Below are positions 1-10,988 of a stretch of 64,000 nucleotides of DNA, piece by piece. This DNA is from Aliamphritea spongicola. GTDB taxonomy: Bacteria > Pseudomonadota > Gammaproteobacteria > Pseudomonadales > Balneatricaceae. How positions within the stretch are numbered: position 1 is the first letter of the stretch; the number at the start of each line of letters is the position of its first letter. A program made the position numbers and the translations under genes. Where the stretch lies: NCBI GenBank assembly GCA_024347235.1, contig AP025283.1, positions 3,038,001 to 3,102,000 of the forward strand, in the 5' to 3' direction. The notes beneath the pieces were generated by a model. The model saw only the letters and a program-made list of their open reading frames with translations. It ran no database searches and was not told where the DNA came from.

Positions 1-552
1 CGCCAATTGTTGCGGGGTAAACGTCAGCCCGGTGGGGTTATTCGGGTTAATCACCAACAGGTGAAAACGCTCTCCCTTTAACTCTGCCTGTTCCAGTGCC
101 TGTTCAATTGCCAGCCGGGCTGAAACATCATCCAGCGCAGGGTAATAACGTAACTCTGCACCATAGGCCTGCCAGTGCTGCCGATGTTCCTGATAACCGA
201 AGTCCGGCAGCAGTACCGGCATATCGTCCAGCACTTCCGGTAAAAACTGGATAATCGGCTGGCTACCACTGGCCAGTTGATATGGCCGGTCGGCGTAATA
301 GCGACGTACAGCTTCATCCAACTCAGGCCGTAAATAAGGCAGCGCCTGATAGGCCTGGCTGTCAAACGCCGGTAACGGGTAATACTGAGGATTGATCCCC
401 GTTGAGAGGTCAATCCAGTCTGCTACCGGCGTGCCAAACTGCTGACTGGCGGTATACAGATCACCGCCATGGCAGAGATTCAGCGCCTGGCCACTTAAGC
501 GGCTTTCATTATCGGCAATACTACCCTGCACTTCAGCCATCACGTTTACCAT
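1..552 (-). CDS. cobC: Threonine-phosphate decarboxylase-type aminotransferase (CobC/CobD), partial
   Basis: PLP-dependent enzyme of the HisC-like fold expected to make (R)-1-amino-2-propanol O-phosphate, the linker attached to the cobyrate side chain. The protein begins MVNVMAEVQGSI and runs without frameshift off the left edge after about 184 residues. Visible family features are LCHGGDLYTASQQFG near the N terminus, DWIDLSTGINP, and the NPNNPTG loop at the very edge; the catalytic lysine lies outside the window. The start codon overlaps the stop of the preceding cbiB gene (TGATG), so the two are translationally coupled. Naming differs between the aerobic (cobC) and anaerobic (cobD) conventions. 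A HisC paralogue is possible from sequence alone, but its place next to cbiB makes the B12 role likely. Confidence 0.85.
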   Translation of the reverse strand, partial: MVNVMAEVQGSIADNESRLSGQALNLCHGGDLYTASQQFGTPVADWIDLSTGINPQYYPLPAFDSQAYQALPYLRPELDEAVRRYYADRPYQLASGSQPIIQFLPEVLDDMPVLLPDFGYQEHRQHWQAYGAELRYYPALDDVSARLAIEQALEQAELKGERFHLLVINPNNPTGLTFTPQQLA

Positions 553-1531
553 CACATCAGTCTCACGGTCAGCCACAGAGACGGTGCCATTGCCAGTGCA
601 GCAATCACCAGATACCAGCAAAGAATCGCTTTATTCACCAGCCTGCAAGCCGCTTCTATGTCCCGTGCCTTAGGCGTCGGATCTTCAACCAGCCCCAGTA
701 CAGGGCGATCCTGCCACTTGCCGTGATACACCGCACCACCGCCAAGTTTGACGCCAATAGCCGCCGCACCACTGGACATCACCAACCCGGCATTCGGGCT
801 TTTCCAGTTGCCCCGCTGGCGTTTCCAGGCTTTGAATCCGGCACTCATTTTACCCGCCAGACAATAGCTCAGTGCGGTTAGCCGTGCCGGAATAAAATTC
901 AGTACGTCATCTGCCCGGGCGGCTGCCCAACCGAACTTCAGATAACGGCGGTTCTTGTAGCCCCACATGGCATCCAGTGTGTTGCTCATGCGATACATAA
1001 CAACGCCAGGCACACCCAACAGGCAGAACCAGAAAATGGCGGCAAAAATAGCATCTGCACCGTTTTCCAGCACGGATTCCGTCGCCGCCGTGGCAATGGC
1101 AGTTTCATCCAGCTCAGAGGTATCACGGCTGACGATCATACTCACCGCCTGACGGGCACCGTCCATATCTCCCTGCCCTAACGGACCGGCAATGGCACGG
1201 CCATGGCTCAGCAGACTTTGCCAGCCAATCCCCAGATAAAGCACCGCAGCACCGATCAGGGTTTCAAACCAGATATTCAGCGCCAGAATGTCCACCAGCA
1301 CACAGGCCACAAAAGTGATTGGCAACACCGCCAGACACCAGGCCAGAACACCCCGCCATTGTCCGGAAGCCTCCCCTGGGAACCATGACGATAGCGGTTC
1401 AGGTGTTTCTCCAGCCAGATCGCCAGATTGCCAAATCCCACCAACGGGTGATAACTGCGCGGTTCCTGAAAACGGTAATCCAGTAACAGGGCCAGCAGAA
1501 TGGCCAGCACAATGCTTAATCCTTCGGTCAT
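552..1531 (-). CDS. cbiB: Adenosylcobinamide-phosphate synthase CbiB (CobD)
   Basis: Inner-membrane protein that joins the aminopropanol phosphate arm to adenosylcobyric acid. The restored protein is 326 residues, normal for the family. It starts [15 protein letters not shown], has several hydrophobic segments, and carries the family block DTSELDETAIATAATESVLENGADA followed by the MYRMSNTLDAMWGYKN region. One base is missing in a C4 run (G4 on the coding strand) at 1373-1376, which splits the reading frame; the join gives HGSQGEASGQWRG. Its stop overlaps the start of cobC and its start overlaps the end of cobQ by four bases, fitting tight operon packing. Confidence 0.9.
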
Positions 1532-3178
1532 GACGCCTGTACCTGTTGTTCCTGTTCCTGTTTTTCGTGCGCTTGTGGAATGACACTGCTGTCCAGTTGC
1601 AGCAGGTCCAGCAGCTTTTCTAACGGAATCGCAGCTTCAACCGCATCCGCCAGCCGTTCGATCTGCTGATCCCGGAAGGCCAGATAATCAAAGCTTTCAA
1701 ACTGCGCCAGCCCGGCCCAGCGTAAGACGTATTCAAGAGTCGTCTCTTCATCCAGCAGACCGTGAATATAGCTGCCCATCACCCGGTTATCTGCGTCTAC
1801 TGCACCATCAGAAGAACCTTCAGAGAAGCCAGACTTCAGCTCACCATGTTGCTGTTCCTGCTCCTTCAGGCCACAGAACATTGGCGTATCCAGCGCAGCA
1901 CCGCTGCTGCGCCCGGTATGTATCTCGTAACCGCTGACCACCACCGAGTCATCCGCCGCCAGACAGCCCCGCACGTTACGCAAAATTTTATTGCCGGTCA
2001 GAGTGGTTTCCATATCCAGCAGGCCAAGACCGGCATCCGAACCCGGTGCAGACTCATGACCATCCGGATCATGTACCCAGTTACCCAGCATCTGATAGCC
2101 ACCGCAAATGCCCAGTACCTTTCCGCCTAAGCGCAAATGCCGCTGAATAACTTCACGCCAGGTCAGATCACCGATACCCGCATCATTATGCTCCGATTTA
2201 GCGTAGGTGTTACGGCCATCCAGCCAACTCAGATCACCGCGGACATTTTTACTGCCCGGCAGAACAATCAAATCTGCGCCTTTAAACTGCGCCGGGTCCT
2301 TCAGGAACTGGCAGTCCACCTGCGGATGCATCCGCAGGGCATCGAAATCCGTATGGTTGCTGGCCCGGGGATACAGAGGTACCACCACCCGCAACTGCTG
2401 GTACCTTTCATTACTAGCTTGGTCGTCACCGGTCTGCTGCTGTGCAACCGCGTCTTCCGCTTCAATGTGCAGGTTATGGATATACGGAATCACCCCGGTC
2501 ACCGGCACACCAGTTTTATCTTCCAACCAGTCCAGCCCGGACTGCAGCAAGCGCACATCCCCGGAAGCGGTTGATAATAAACCCCTTCACCCGGGCTTTT
2601 TCAGATTCGCTAAGCAGTTCATAAGTACCGTAAAGGTGCGCAAATACACCACCACGGTCGATATCTGCACAGATCACCACTGGGCAGTCCACCGCTTCAG
2701 CGAAACCCATATTGGCAATATCATGTTCCCGCAGATTAATCTCTGCAGGGCTACCCGCCCCTTCTACCAGCACAGTCTGAAACTCATCCCGCAGACGGTG
2801 ATGGCTGGCCACCACCTCTTTCAGCAGCTCCGGTTTATACGCGTGATATTCGGTGGCCTGCATATTGCCCACCGCCTTACCGTGCAGGATCACCTGTGCG
2901 CCCAGATCGCTGTTCGGCTTTAACAGCACCGGGTTCATGCTCACAGAAGGCTTAAGAAAACAGGCTTCAGCCTGTACCGCCTGGGCACGGCCAATTTCAC
3001 CGCCCTCAGCAGTAACTGCACTGTTGAGCGCCATATTCTGGGATTTAAACGGCACGACACTGATCCCTTTACGGGCCAGAATCCGGCAAAACGCCGTCAC
3101 CAGTATGCTTTTACCGGCATCGGAAGTTGTGCCCTGTACCATTAAACTGTGCGGTGAGCTGAATTTTGCAGCTGTCAT
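1528..3178 (-). CDS. cobQ: Cobyric acid synthase CobQ
   Basis: Amidotransferase that uses glutamine to amidate the b, d, e and g carboxylates of adenosylcobyrinic acid a,c-diamide. The N-terminal half has the nucleotide-binding start [14 protein letters not shown] and the stretch [17 protein letters not shown]. The C-terminal half is the class I glutamine amidotransferase-like domain with [11 protein letters not shown], whose cysteine is the expected nucleophile, and a late [11 protein letters not shown] block. Two bases are missing at 2559-2562 (coding G6 read as G4); restoring them gives the conserved [14 protein letters not shown]. The restored length is about 550 residues, longer than many CobQ proteins because of a Gln/Glu-rich tail. 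The start at 3178 follows cobN closely. Confidence 0.93.
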
Positions 3179-3213
3179 CGTCTATAACCTGTACTTATCG
3201 CTTCGCCTGCCGG

Positions 3214-6200
3214 TCAACCGGCCGCTTCCTGCTGCTCGTCAATGCTCAGCAACAGATCCTGTAATTTATCCTGATATTCGCCCGGCTCCTGCCACAAACC
3301 TCGCTGTGCAGCTTCCAGCAGGCGCTCAGCCATTTCTTCCAGCGCGTGAGGATTATGCTTTTCCAGAAACGCCCGGTTTTCATCGTCGAACACCAGCGCA
3401 TCAGAAACTTTTTCGTACTGATAATCAGCAATCAGATTGGTGGTGGCATCGTAAGCGAACATGTAGTCCACACTGGCGGTCATCTCAAATGCGCCCTTGT
3501 AGCCATGTTCGCGCATGGCCCCAATCCATTTCGGATTCAGCACCCGGGAACGGATTACCCGGTTCAGCTCTTCTTTCAGAGTGCGCACTTTTGGCTGCTG
3601 CGGATTAGAGTGATCATTGTGATACACCTGTGGCATTTCGCCACCAAATACCCGCACTGCATTGGTCATGCCTCCCTGGAACTGATAGTAGTCATCAGAA
3701 TCAAGGATATCGTGTTCCCGGTTATCCTGGTTTTGCACCACCACTTCCAGCTGGGACAAACGGTTCTGGAAGGCCTGTTTGGCCTGCACGCCATCTTCCG
3801 CCTGACTGCCGTAGGCATAGCCGCCCCAGTTCAGGTAAGCATCCGCCAGATCACTTTCCTGTTCCCAGCAACGTTCATCAATTAAGCCCTGCAAACCGGC
3901 ACCGTAGGCCCCGGCTTACTGCCAAAGACCCGGAAACTTGCCTGACGCTCAGCGTCTTCAGCGCTCATGCCTTCAGCCACCAGCTCCGCCCGACGGGCCT
4001 CTATATTGGCCTGAATGGTGTTGCCGTTACCCGGCTCATCCAGTGCAGCAACCGCCTGTACGGCAGCATCGTAGAGCTTCATAACGTTAGGGAAGGCATC
4101 CCGGAAGAAACCGGAAACCCGCAGGGTCACATCCACCCTCGGACGGCCCAGCCGCTGACAGCTCACCACTTCAAAATCCACTACCCGGTTTGAACCCGGC
4201 GCCCATATCGGCCGGACGCCCATCAGCGCCATTGCCTGAGCAATATCATCGCCGCCGGTACGCATGGTGGCGGTTCCCCAGACAGATAAACCAATCTGTT
4301 TCGGGTAGTCACCGTGTTCCTGCAGATGCCGCTCAATCAGTGCAGCAGCAGAACGTTCACCGATGGCCCAGGCCGCAGGTGAAGGAATGGCACGGTTATC
4401 CACCGCAAAGAAGTTTCGCCCGGTAGGCAAGGTATCAAGACGGCCACGGGTAGGCGCACCACTTGGCCCCGGAGGCACAAAGCCACCACTCAGGCCACTA
4501 ATCAGCGATTTGATTTCCAGCTCAGCACTTTGCTGCAATGCCCGGTAAATCACGCCGTTCACATATTCCAGCTGAGCAGCCGTATGGGGCAGCTGGTTCA
4601 GCACATCAGTAGCTAACAGCCCTGCGTCCGAATCATCATTGAGGACGTACTGTTTAATCAGGGCCTTGGCCACCAGTTCCAGACGCTCACGGGTATCTGC
4701 CTGGGTACGCCATGCGGCATCTGTCACTAGTTGCAATATCGGCGGCTGTTCACCGGTCCAGACACTGTGATCACCGGTCAGCGGTTCAAACAGCTCACCG
4801 TCGATCCGCAAATCCAGATCCAGTGCGATGTTATCGAGAATGCCGCGGCTGTCATCGGCGTCCCCTCGCGGCAGACGTAACAGAGCCACTAAGGTGTCCG
4901 CCAGTTTATCGCTGGCCGGCAGCTCACCCATAATGTGCAGCCCGTGGCGAATCTGGGCTTCCTTAATGTCACACAGGTAGGCATCCAGCTCCGACAGCAG
5001 CGTTTCTTCCAGCTCTTCCTGACTGACGTTTTCGTCGGCCTGTTCGGCGTGATTAAGGTTCGTCTGGCTGAGCAGTTCTTCCCGCAGGTTTGAATCATTC
5101 AACTGTTGCAGGATGGCCTCACGCAGCCAGTTTTCCCGGGCCTGATCCATCCCCATGGCCTGATAGAACTCATCCACCAGCCCTTCCAGCTCAGCCATTT
5201 CACCGTAGGTTTCCGCACGGGTCATCGGCGGCATCAGGTGATCGATGATCACCCCTGGGTACGGCGCTTGGCCTGTGAGCCTTCACCGGGATCATTAACA
5301 ATAAACGGATAAAAATGCGGCATCGGCCCCAGGGCAATGTCCGGCCAGCACTGATCAGACAGCGCCGAGCCTTTGCCCGGCAACCATTCCAGATTGCCGT
5401 GTTTGCCTACATGGATGACTGCATCCACGCCGTAGCAGTGGCGCATCCAGAAATAGAAAGCTAAATAGTTATGCGGCGGAATCAGATCCGGATCGTGGTA
5501 GTTCGCCACCAGATCAATGTTAAATCCACGGGCAGGCTGTATGCCGATGAAGGTTTCACCCAGACGCATGCCAGACAGCATCAGACGGCCATTACGGCAC
5601 TTGATGTCCTGCTCCGGGCTGCCCCACTGATCGTATACTGCCTGCTGGCAGTCTTCTGGCAGTTGCCGGAAGTACTGCATGTATTCATCAATCGCCATGC
5701 TCTGCCAGCACGGCAAAGTATGCAGGGTATTCGGATTATTAGTCACCGAACCCAGCAGTTCTTTAATCAGATCATCGCCAGTGGCAGGAATGTTTTCCAC
5801 CGGAAATCCGGCGTCCGCCATGGCGTTCAGAATGTTTACCGTTGACGCCGGGGTATCCAGCCCTACTCCGTTACCGATCCTGCCGTCTTTGGTCGGGTAG
5901 TTAGCAAGAATCACCCCGACCCGTTTATCGGCATTGGCTTTATTTGCCAACCGGCAATAAGCCAGTGACAGTTTTGCCACAAAGCGGGCACGCTCTTCAT
6001 GCAGAGCATAACGCACCACCGAAATTTCACTGCGCTCGGCGAAATGGCTTTCAGCTTTAAAACTCAGCGCCCGGGTAATCACCCGGCCATCCATTTCCGG
6101 CAGCACCACCTGCATAGCGATATCACGGCTGCGCAGGCCCTGGCTGTATTGCTGCCAGTCATCTTCCGTACTGCTGGATAACACCAGCTGCAGTACCGGT

Positions 6201-7106
6201 ACTTCACGGCTGAATGGCGAGTAGAACTCACTCGGCTGGGAACACAGGTCCGGGCTGGCCACGGTGTTACTGGCAAAGCCGGTCGTGTTGAGAATCAGTT
6301 TGGCATCGCTCTGCTCCAGCAGCGCATTAACCAGCGCCATGGATTCAGGGTCTTTCAGAGATGCGATGGCCAACGGCAGTGGGTTAAGCCCCTCGCTGCG
6401 TAATACGTCAATCAGATGATCGAACATGCCGGTGTTGGCCGACTGCAAATGGCTGCGGTAAAACAGCAACAGTGCCACCGGAGCCTCCGGCATGGCCCTG
6501 GCCTGCCATTCGGCAAAGGAGGCCTGCGCCAGCCCGTTTGCGGAAGACTCTCCCGCGGGCTGATAAATCATGCAGCGCGGCAATACCTGCGGCTCCCGCC
6601 ACAGTAACACTGCATGTTCAGGAATAAAGGCTGCGCTTAAGTAGCGCAGTAACTGTTCAGCATTCGCAGTGCCGCCTTCCCGGAGGTAGCGCCACACCCG
6701 CTGCTGCTGTTCAGCGGTCACATTACTGGCAGTCTGCAACTGCGGATCGGGGTATCGTCACCGGGTACAAGAATCAGCGTGCGGCCAGGCTGCTTCGCCC
6801 AGTCCTGTAAGCGTTCAAACCCGTACTGCCAGTAGCTGGCGCCCCCAGCAGGGAAACAACCACCACTTTGGCCTGTTCCAGCACCTTGTGCTCATACAGG
6901 TCATACGCTGCAGGTTTAATGATCTGCATCCAGTTCGCCAGGCGTACACCGGGCAAGTCTGCCGGGGCCTGATCAACACCGCTGGCCAGACCAGCCAGGG
7001 CGCTGTCAGCCGCCGCCATAATAACGATATCGCCGGGGCTCTGGTCTAAATCGATGATACCTTCTTCATCAACAAAGCCACCGGGTTGTGCTGCCAGTAA
7101 ATGCAT
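3214..7106 (-). CDS. cobN: Cobaltochelatase large subunit CobN
   Basis: ATP-dependent cobalt insertion into hydrogenobyrinic acid a,c-diamide; CobN is the corrinoid-binding subunit. The restored protein is about 1298 residues, as expected. Recognised blocks include VGVILANYPTKDGRIGNGVG, HVGKHGNLEWLPGK, and IVNDPGEGSQAKRRTQG followed by IIDHLMPPMTRAETYG. Four one-base losses break the frame: 6842-6846 (run of five), 6749-6752, 5252-5255 and 3909-3912, all G/C runs. Magnesium chelatase subunit ChlH is related, but the operon and sequence favour CobN. No CobS or CobT is present; the fused ChlI-ChlD protein encoded at 17678-19447 is the likely motor partner. It starts just one base upstream of the cobW stop region, directly downstream of cobW. 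Confidence 0.93.
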
Positions 7107-8200
7107 TAAACCGCTGCTGCCTCTTCAGCTAAAGCTTCACTCAGTGCCGCTTCAATCACGGACTGTTCAATGCCTTTACCAATGAATACCAGCGAGGTTT
7201 TACGGGTTTCTTCAGCCGCCCACGGACGGTCAAAGTAAACATCCAGACGCTTACCTACCGCCTGCATCACCTGACGCATTGGTTTACCCGGCAGTGCCGC
7301 AAAACCTTTGGCACGGAAGATGTTGTACTCTTCGATCAGCCCCTGCAGTACCTGCTGCAGACGGTCGCTGTCCACCTCACCCATTGTGATCACGAAAGAA
7401 TCGAAGTGATCGTGAGCGTGGTCGTGGTCATGGCCGTGATCATGGTGATGATCGTGGTGGTTATGCACGTGGTTGATACGCTCTTCAGCCTTGGCATCCA
7501 GGCCCATCAATACGTCAAGCTCGGCTTCACCGTTGCTGATGTAAGTAGTCTTAACCGAAGAAGGTACCTTGGCAGATACACGATCCTGCACAACGGTGCG
7601 CTGGGCTTCGTCCAGCAGGTCGTTCTTGCTGACCACAACCAGATCCGCTGCACTCAGCTGATCTTCCAGCAGCTCCTGCAGAGACGGATCGTGATCCAGG
7701 CTTTCATCCGCCAGACGCTGTTCCTGTACTTTGTCCGCATCGTGAGCAAAACGGCCAGCCGCAACCGCAGGGCCATCAATCACAGTGATAACCGCATCAA
7801 CGGTGCAATATTCTTTAATGCCCGGCCAGTTGAAGGCCTGTACCAGTGGTTTAGGCAGTGCCAGACCACTGGTTTCAATCAGAATGTGGTCGATATCATC
7901 GCGACGGGCAACCAGCTGTTCCATTACCGGCAGGAACTCTTCTTCCACCGTGCAGCAGATGCAGCCGTTAGCCAGTTCGTAGAAACCGTTATCACCATCC
8001 GCTGCAGTTGCGCTTTCGTCTTCACAGTCCAGCGGGCAGCTGCGCAGCAGGTCAGAATCAATATCCAGTTCGCCAAATTCATTCACAATCACGGCGATGC
8101 GCTTACCGGCGGCCTGCTTCAGTACGTTAGACAGCAGAGTGGTTTTACCGCTGCCCAGAAAGCCTGTTACAACAGTTGTCGGGATCTTATTCAGTTGCAT
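7106..8200 (-). CDS. cobW: CobW family GTPase, putative cobalt metallochaperone
   Basis: G3E-family P-loop GTPase placed directly upstream of cobN, so it probably delivers or guards cobalt for chelation; this role is inferred from family work and context. The frame is intact, 364 residues. It shows Walker A GFLGSGKTT near residue 14, the metal-binding CICC motif (NGCICCT), ETSGLALPKP, the SKNDLL guanine-specificity region, and a histidine/aspartate-rich stretch of about 24 residues around 242-265 before the CobW C-terminal domain. The His-rich insert is typical of metal-handling members. Its stop codon overlaps the start of cobN by one base. Confidence 0.93.
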   Translation of the reverse strand: MQLNKIPTTVVTGFLGSGKTTLLSNVLKQAAGKRIAVIVNEFGELDIDSDLLRSCPLDCEDESATAADGDNGFYELANGCICCTVEEEFLPVMEQLVARRDDIDHILIETSGLALPKPLVQAFNWPGIKEYCTVDAVITVIDGPAVAAGRFAHDADKVQEQRLADESLDHDPSLQELLEDQLSAADLVVVSKNDLLDEAQRTVVQDRVSAKVPSSVKTTYISNGEAELDVLMGLDAKAEERINHVHNHHDHHHDHGHDHDHAHDHFDSFVITMGEVDSDRLQQVLQGLIEEYNIFRAKGFAALPGKPMRQVMQAVGKRLDVYFDRPWAAEETRKTSLVFIGKGIEQSVIEAALSEALAEEAAAV

Positions 8201-8277
8201 TATCTGTATCTCTCATTATTCCTGCTGTGCCACCGGTGTTTCTGACGGGCAGCACAGCACAATTATTCACAGGTGGA

Positions 8278-9064
8278 TTAACGCTTCACGGTACGGGGCG
8301 TTTCCGGCTTAACTTTCGGGCGGTAAACGTGCGCCTGATCTTTGGCATACAGGTATGAGTCTGCAAAGTCTTCACAGTCCAGAACGTTACCGACCAGAAT
8401 CAGCGCGGTACGGGTGAAACCTTTGTCCCGGACCTTCTGTACGATGTCTTTCAGGGTTCCGGTCACGTGATCCTGATCCGGCCATGAGGTGCGGTAGCAA
8501 ACCGCTACCGGACAGTCTTCGCCATAGTGAGGTATCAGTTCCTCAACGATCTTGTGGATACGCAGAATCCCCAGGTGGATCGCCAGCGTCGCGCCACTCT
8601 GCGCCAGCTGTGGCAAACGCTCACGCTCAGGAACGGAGTCTTCCCTTCATAACGGGTCATGATCACAGTCTGCGTCACACCGGACAGGGTCAGCTCTTTA
8701 CCCAGCATGGCAGCAGAAGCCGCCACTGCGCTGACACCCGGAATCACCTGATAATCGATACCGAACTCTTCCAGGCGGCGGATCTGTTCACCGATTGCAC
8801 CGTAAAGTGCCGGATCACCACACTGTAAGCGAGCAACATCTTTACCCTCTTTATGTGCCTGTTCGATTACCGCAGAAATCTCTTCCAGATCGATACTTGC
8901 CGTATCAATGATCTTCTCTGCAGTATCTTCCACTTCCGCCAGTACTTCGCGGGGAATCAGGGAACCTGCATACATCACTACCGGACACTTTTTCAGGGTT
9001 TTCATACCCTTGAGTGTCATCAGATCCGATCACCCGGGCCAGCACCAATAAAATAAACGGTCAT
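8278..9064 (-). CDS. cobM: Precorrin-4 C11-methyltransferase CobM/CbiF
   Basis: SAM-dependent methyltransferase that methylates C-11 of the (cobalt-)precorrin-4 ring. The restored protein of about 262 residues starts MTVYFIGAGPGDPDLMTLKG, has LQCGDPALYGAIGEQ, IPGVSAVAASAAMLGKELTL, TRYEGKTP and ATLAIHLGI, all family hallmarks. Two one-base losses are seen, near 9026-9028 (GPGDPD restored) and near 8632-8636 (TPVPERERLPQ restored). I prefer the ATG at 9064 over the one at 9070 because AGGAG lies eight bases before it. The gene follows an unusual 276-base non-coding gap. Confidence 0.93.
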
Positions 9065-9340
9065 TTTCATGACTCCTGCAAACATGCATTGTTGTTTTTC
9101 GGCAATCTCACTGCACAGCAGCAGATGCCAGCGTTACGCTGCCAGTCTTTCCAATTTCAGTATCAGCTCCGGCGCAAAACGCAGGAGGCCGAACTTACTG
9201 CCTGCTTCTCAGCACAGTTCTGGCGTTATGAGCGCAGGTCAGACAAGGAATAAATTTGCCGAGGAGCGGAGCTTATGCCACTAAGTGAGCATCCCGAGGC
9301 AAATTTTGACGCCGTATGGCCAAGCGCAGTAGCCAGAAAG
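9065..9340 (-). other. Unexplained 276-base spacer inside the cob operon, with a large imperfect hairpin
   Basis: Other cob genes here overlap or lie within about 100 bases, but cobJ and cobM are separated by 276 bases with no supportable ORF on either strand. Between about 9254 and 9307 lies an imperfect palindrome with nine-base perfect outer arms (AAATTTGCC and GGCAAATTT) and inner CTTA/TAAG pairing. A second small inverted repeat, GCCAGCGTTACGCTGCC, lies near 9128-9144. It could be a remnant of a lost gene, a small repeat insertion or a structured processing element. Confidence 0.5.
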
Positions 9341-10117
9341 TTAAAGCTTCTTACTGTAGCCACGTGGGGTGTATACCCACTCTTTAGAGCCGTTCAGAAT
9401 GTGCTTGGATTCGCTGTTACCCACGCTCACCAGGGTGAACATATCCACATCTTTCGCGTCCAGCTCACCCAGCGTGATGATACGGATAGACTCATCTTCA
9501 CGGGTCAGCTGACGGCCCAGCAGTACCGGTGTACTGGCCGGACGGTATTGCAGCAGCACGTCACGGGCATGGTTAAGCTGCCAGTCACGCTTTTTGGATA
9601 CCGGATTGTAGAAAGACACTACAAAATCACCGGCACCGGCGCTGTGAATACGCTTGTCGATGGTTTCCCACGGCGTCAGCAGATCCGACAGGGAGATGGT
9701 GCAGAAGTCGTGCCCCAGCATCGCACCGATACGGCTTGAACCCGCCTGCATCGCAGAAATACCCGGTACCACTTCAATTTCCACATCCAGCCATTCAGGG
9801 TGATTTTCTTTACCCTGCAGCTGCTGATCCAACAATTCGAAAACCAGCGTTGCCATCGCGTAAATACCGATGTCACCACTGGAAATCAGCGCTGTGTCCT
9901 TGCCAGCTGAAGCCAGATCCAGCGCCAGACGTGCACGACCGATTTCCTCGCCTAATGGCAGGTCATGGTGGGTCTTGCCTTCACACAGTTCACCCAGCAG
10001 ATCCAGATACAGACCATAAGCAACCAGGTCAGTACTGGCAGCGATAGCTGTACGGGCCTTCGGCGTTAACAGATCAGCATTTCCCGGGCCGGTGCCCACA
10101 ACAAACAGTTTTGCCAT
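9341..10117 (-). CDS. cobJ: Precorrin-3B C17-methyltransferase CobJ/CbiH
   Basis: SAM-dependent ring-contracting methyltransferase acting at C-17. The frame is intact, 258 residues. Characteristic sequences are MAKLFVVGTGPGNADLLTPKA at the N terminus, ALISSGDIGIYAMATLVFE, VEVVPGISAMQAGSSRIGAMLGHDFCTISLSDLLTPW, and FYNPVSKKRDWQL with PVLLGRQLTR. Its partner in ring contraction, the CobG or CobZ mono-oxygenase, is not in the window, so the CbiH-like cobalt-dependent mode with CbiG is possible. Confidence 0.94.
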   Translation of the reverse strand: MAKLFVVGTGPGNADLLTPKARTAIAASTDLVAYGLYLDLLGELCEGKTHHDLPLGEEIGRARLALDLASAGKDTALISSGDIGIYAMATLVFELLDQQLQGKENHPEWLDVEIEVVPGISAMQAGSSRIGAMLGHDFCTISLSDLLTPWETIDKRIHSAGAGDFVVSFYNPVSKKRDWQLNHARDVLLQYRPASTPVLLGRQLTREDESIRIITLGELDAKDVDMFTLVSVGNSESKHILNGSKEWVYTPRGYSKKL

Positions 10118-10219
10118 TTTCTATCTACTCTTCAGTATCGGTACCGGTGCAAATACACCGGAGGTATTATCAAAATCTGTGCGTATCCGCACAGCCAGCA
10201 GGACCGGATGATCTCTGCT
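10118..10219 (-). other. Intercistronic spacer with two perfect hairpins
   Basis: The spacer between cbiG and cobJ contains CTGTGCG and CGCACAG around a four-base loop (10177-10194) and CCGGTG/CACCGG around a six-base loop (10144-10161). On the transcribed strand the first is followed by ATTTTGATAAT, a weak U-rich tract. These may act as an RNA processing or attenuation site. Function is not known. Confidence 0.5.
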
Positions 10220-10988
10220 TCAGTATTTAAAGCTCCGTGCAATTGCGCACGTTGCCTGTTTATTCTTGTGCTTGGGCAATACCAGCTCCGGCGCTTCGCC
10301 GGTGATCTGCCCGGCAGCATACAGGGCAGCAGATTCTGCCACTCCGTAAACTCCCACAGTGTTAAACACATATTCGGAACGCATGCTCAGCAAAGGTTCC
10401 ATTGCCATCAGGGTGGCGGCATCCCAGGTCTGGTAAGGCTTACCCAGGGTTTTGGCCAGCTCAATCAGCCCTACTTCATCAGCCTTCACATCAATGCTGT
10501 GAATGCTGCTGATGTCATCAATGCTGAGGTTGGCTTTCGCCAGACATTCATCCAGCAGCCCCTGTAACACATGTTCAGGACAGTGACGCTCACAGCCCAT
10601 CCCCACGCTGTATACCGGTTCCAGATAAGCTCTGGCACTGGTAATAACCGGCAGGGCATCAATCAGTTTGGCCACATCCGCCGCCCACTGATTAGCACCG
10701 CCTTCATGGCCGGATAACAACGGGATCACAAACTTGCCCAACTCATCCAGCACCAGCACCGCAGGATCTTTATATTTATCCTCAATCACCGGTGCCAGGG
10801 TGCGCATTACAATGCCGGTGGCGCAGATGAAAATCTGCCGTTCACCCCGCTGAAAAGAATCACGCACCTGTTGCTTAAACGGTTGCGGTTTAAAGCTCAG
10901 CTCAGCGGTTTCGCCGGCTGCCGTCAGCAAGCGCTGAAGTTTCTCCCAGCCGCCTGCCGGTATCCGTTAAAGCAAAAATCCGCATCAT
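10220..10988 (-). CDS. cbiG: Cobalt-precorrin-5A hydrolase CbiG
   Basis: Opens the delta-lactone of cobalt-precorrin-5A and releases acetaldehyde, a step of the anaerobic route. The restored protein has about 256 residues: MMRIFALTDTGRRLGEKLQRLL, the core QIFICATGIVMRTLAPVIEDKYKDPAVLVLDE, LLSGHEGGANQ, and a CobE-like end with GMGCERHC and NTVGVYGVAESAALYAAG. It is shorter than the roughly 350 residues of some CbiG proteins. Two bases are missing at 10945-10947 (coding G5 read as G3). The start overlaps the cobI stop as ATGA. Confidence 0.88.

Noticed and set aside
402..3600. Long plus-strand ORFs opposite the cob genes
   Set aside because: They mirror the real minus-strand genes, have low-complexity composition and no family motifs.
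3880..6860. Programmed frameshifting or split genes in cobN
   Set aside because: The four breaks are plain short G/C runs like those in dozens of unrelated genes here, with no slippery heptamer plus pseudoknot seen; sequence error explains them better.
7400..7480. Simple-sequence repeat as a mobile or CRISPR element near 7400
   Set aside because: It is the CAY/GAY codon repeat coding the His/Asp-rich stretch of CobW.
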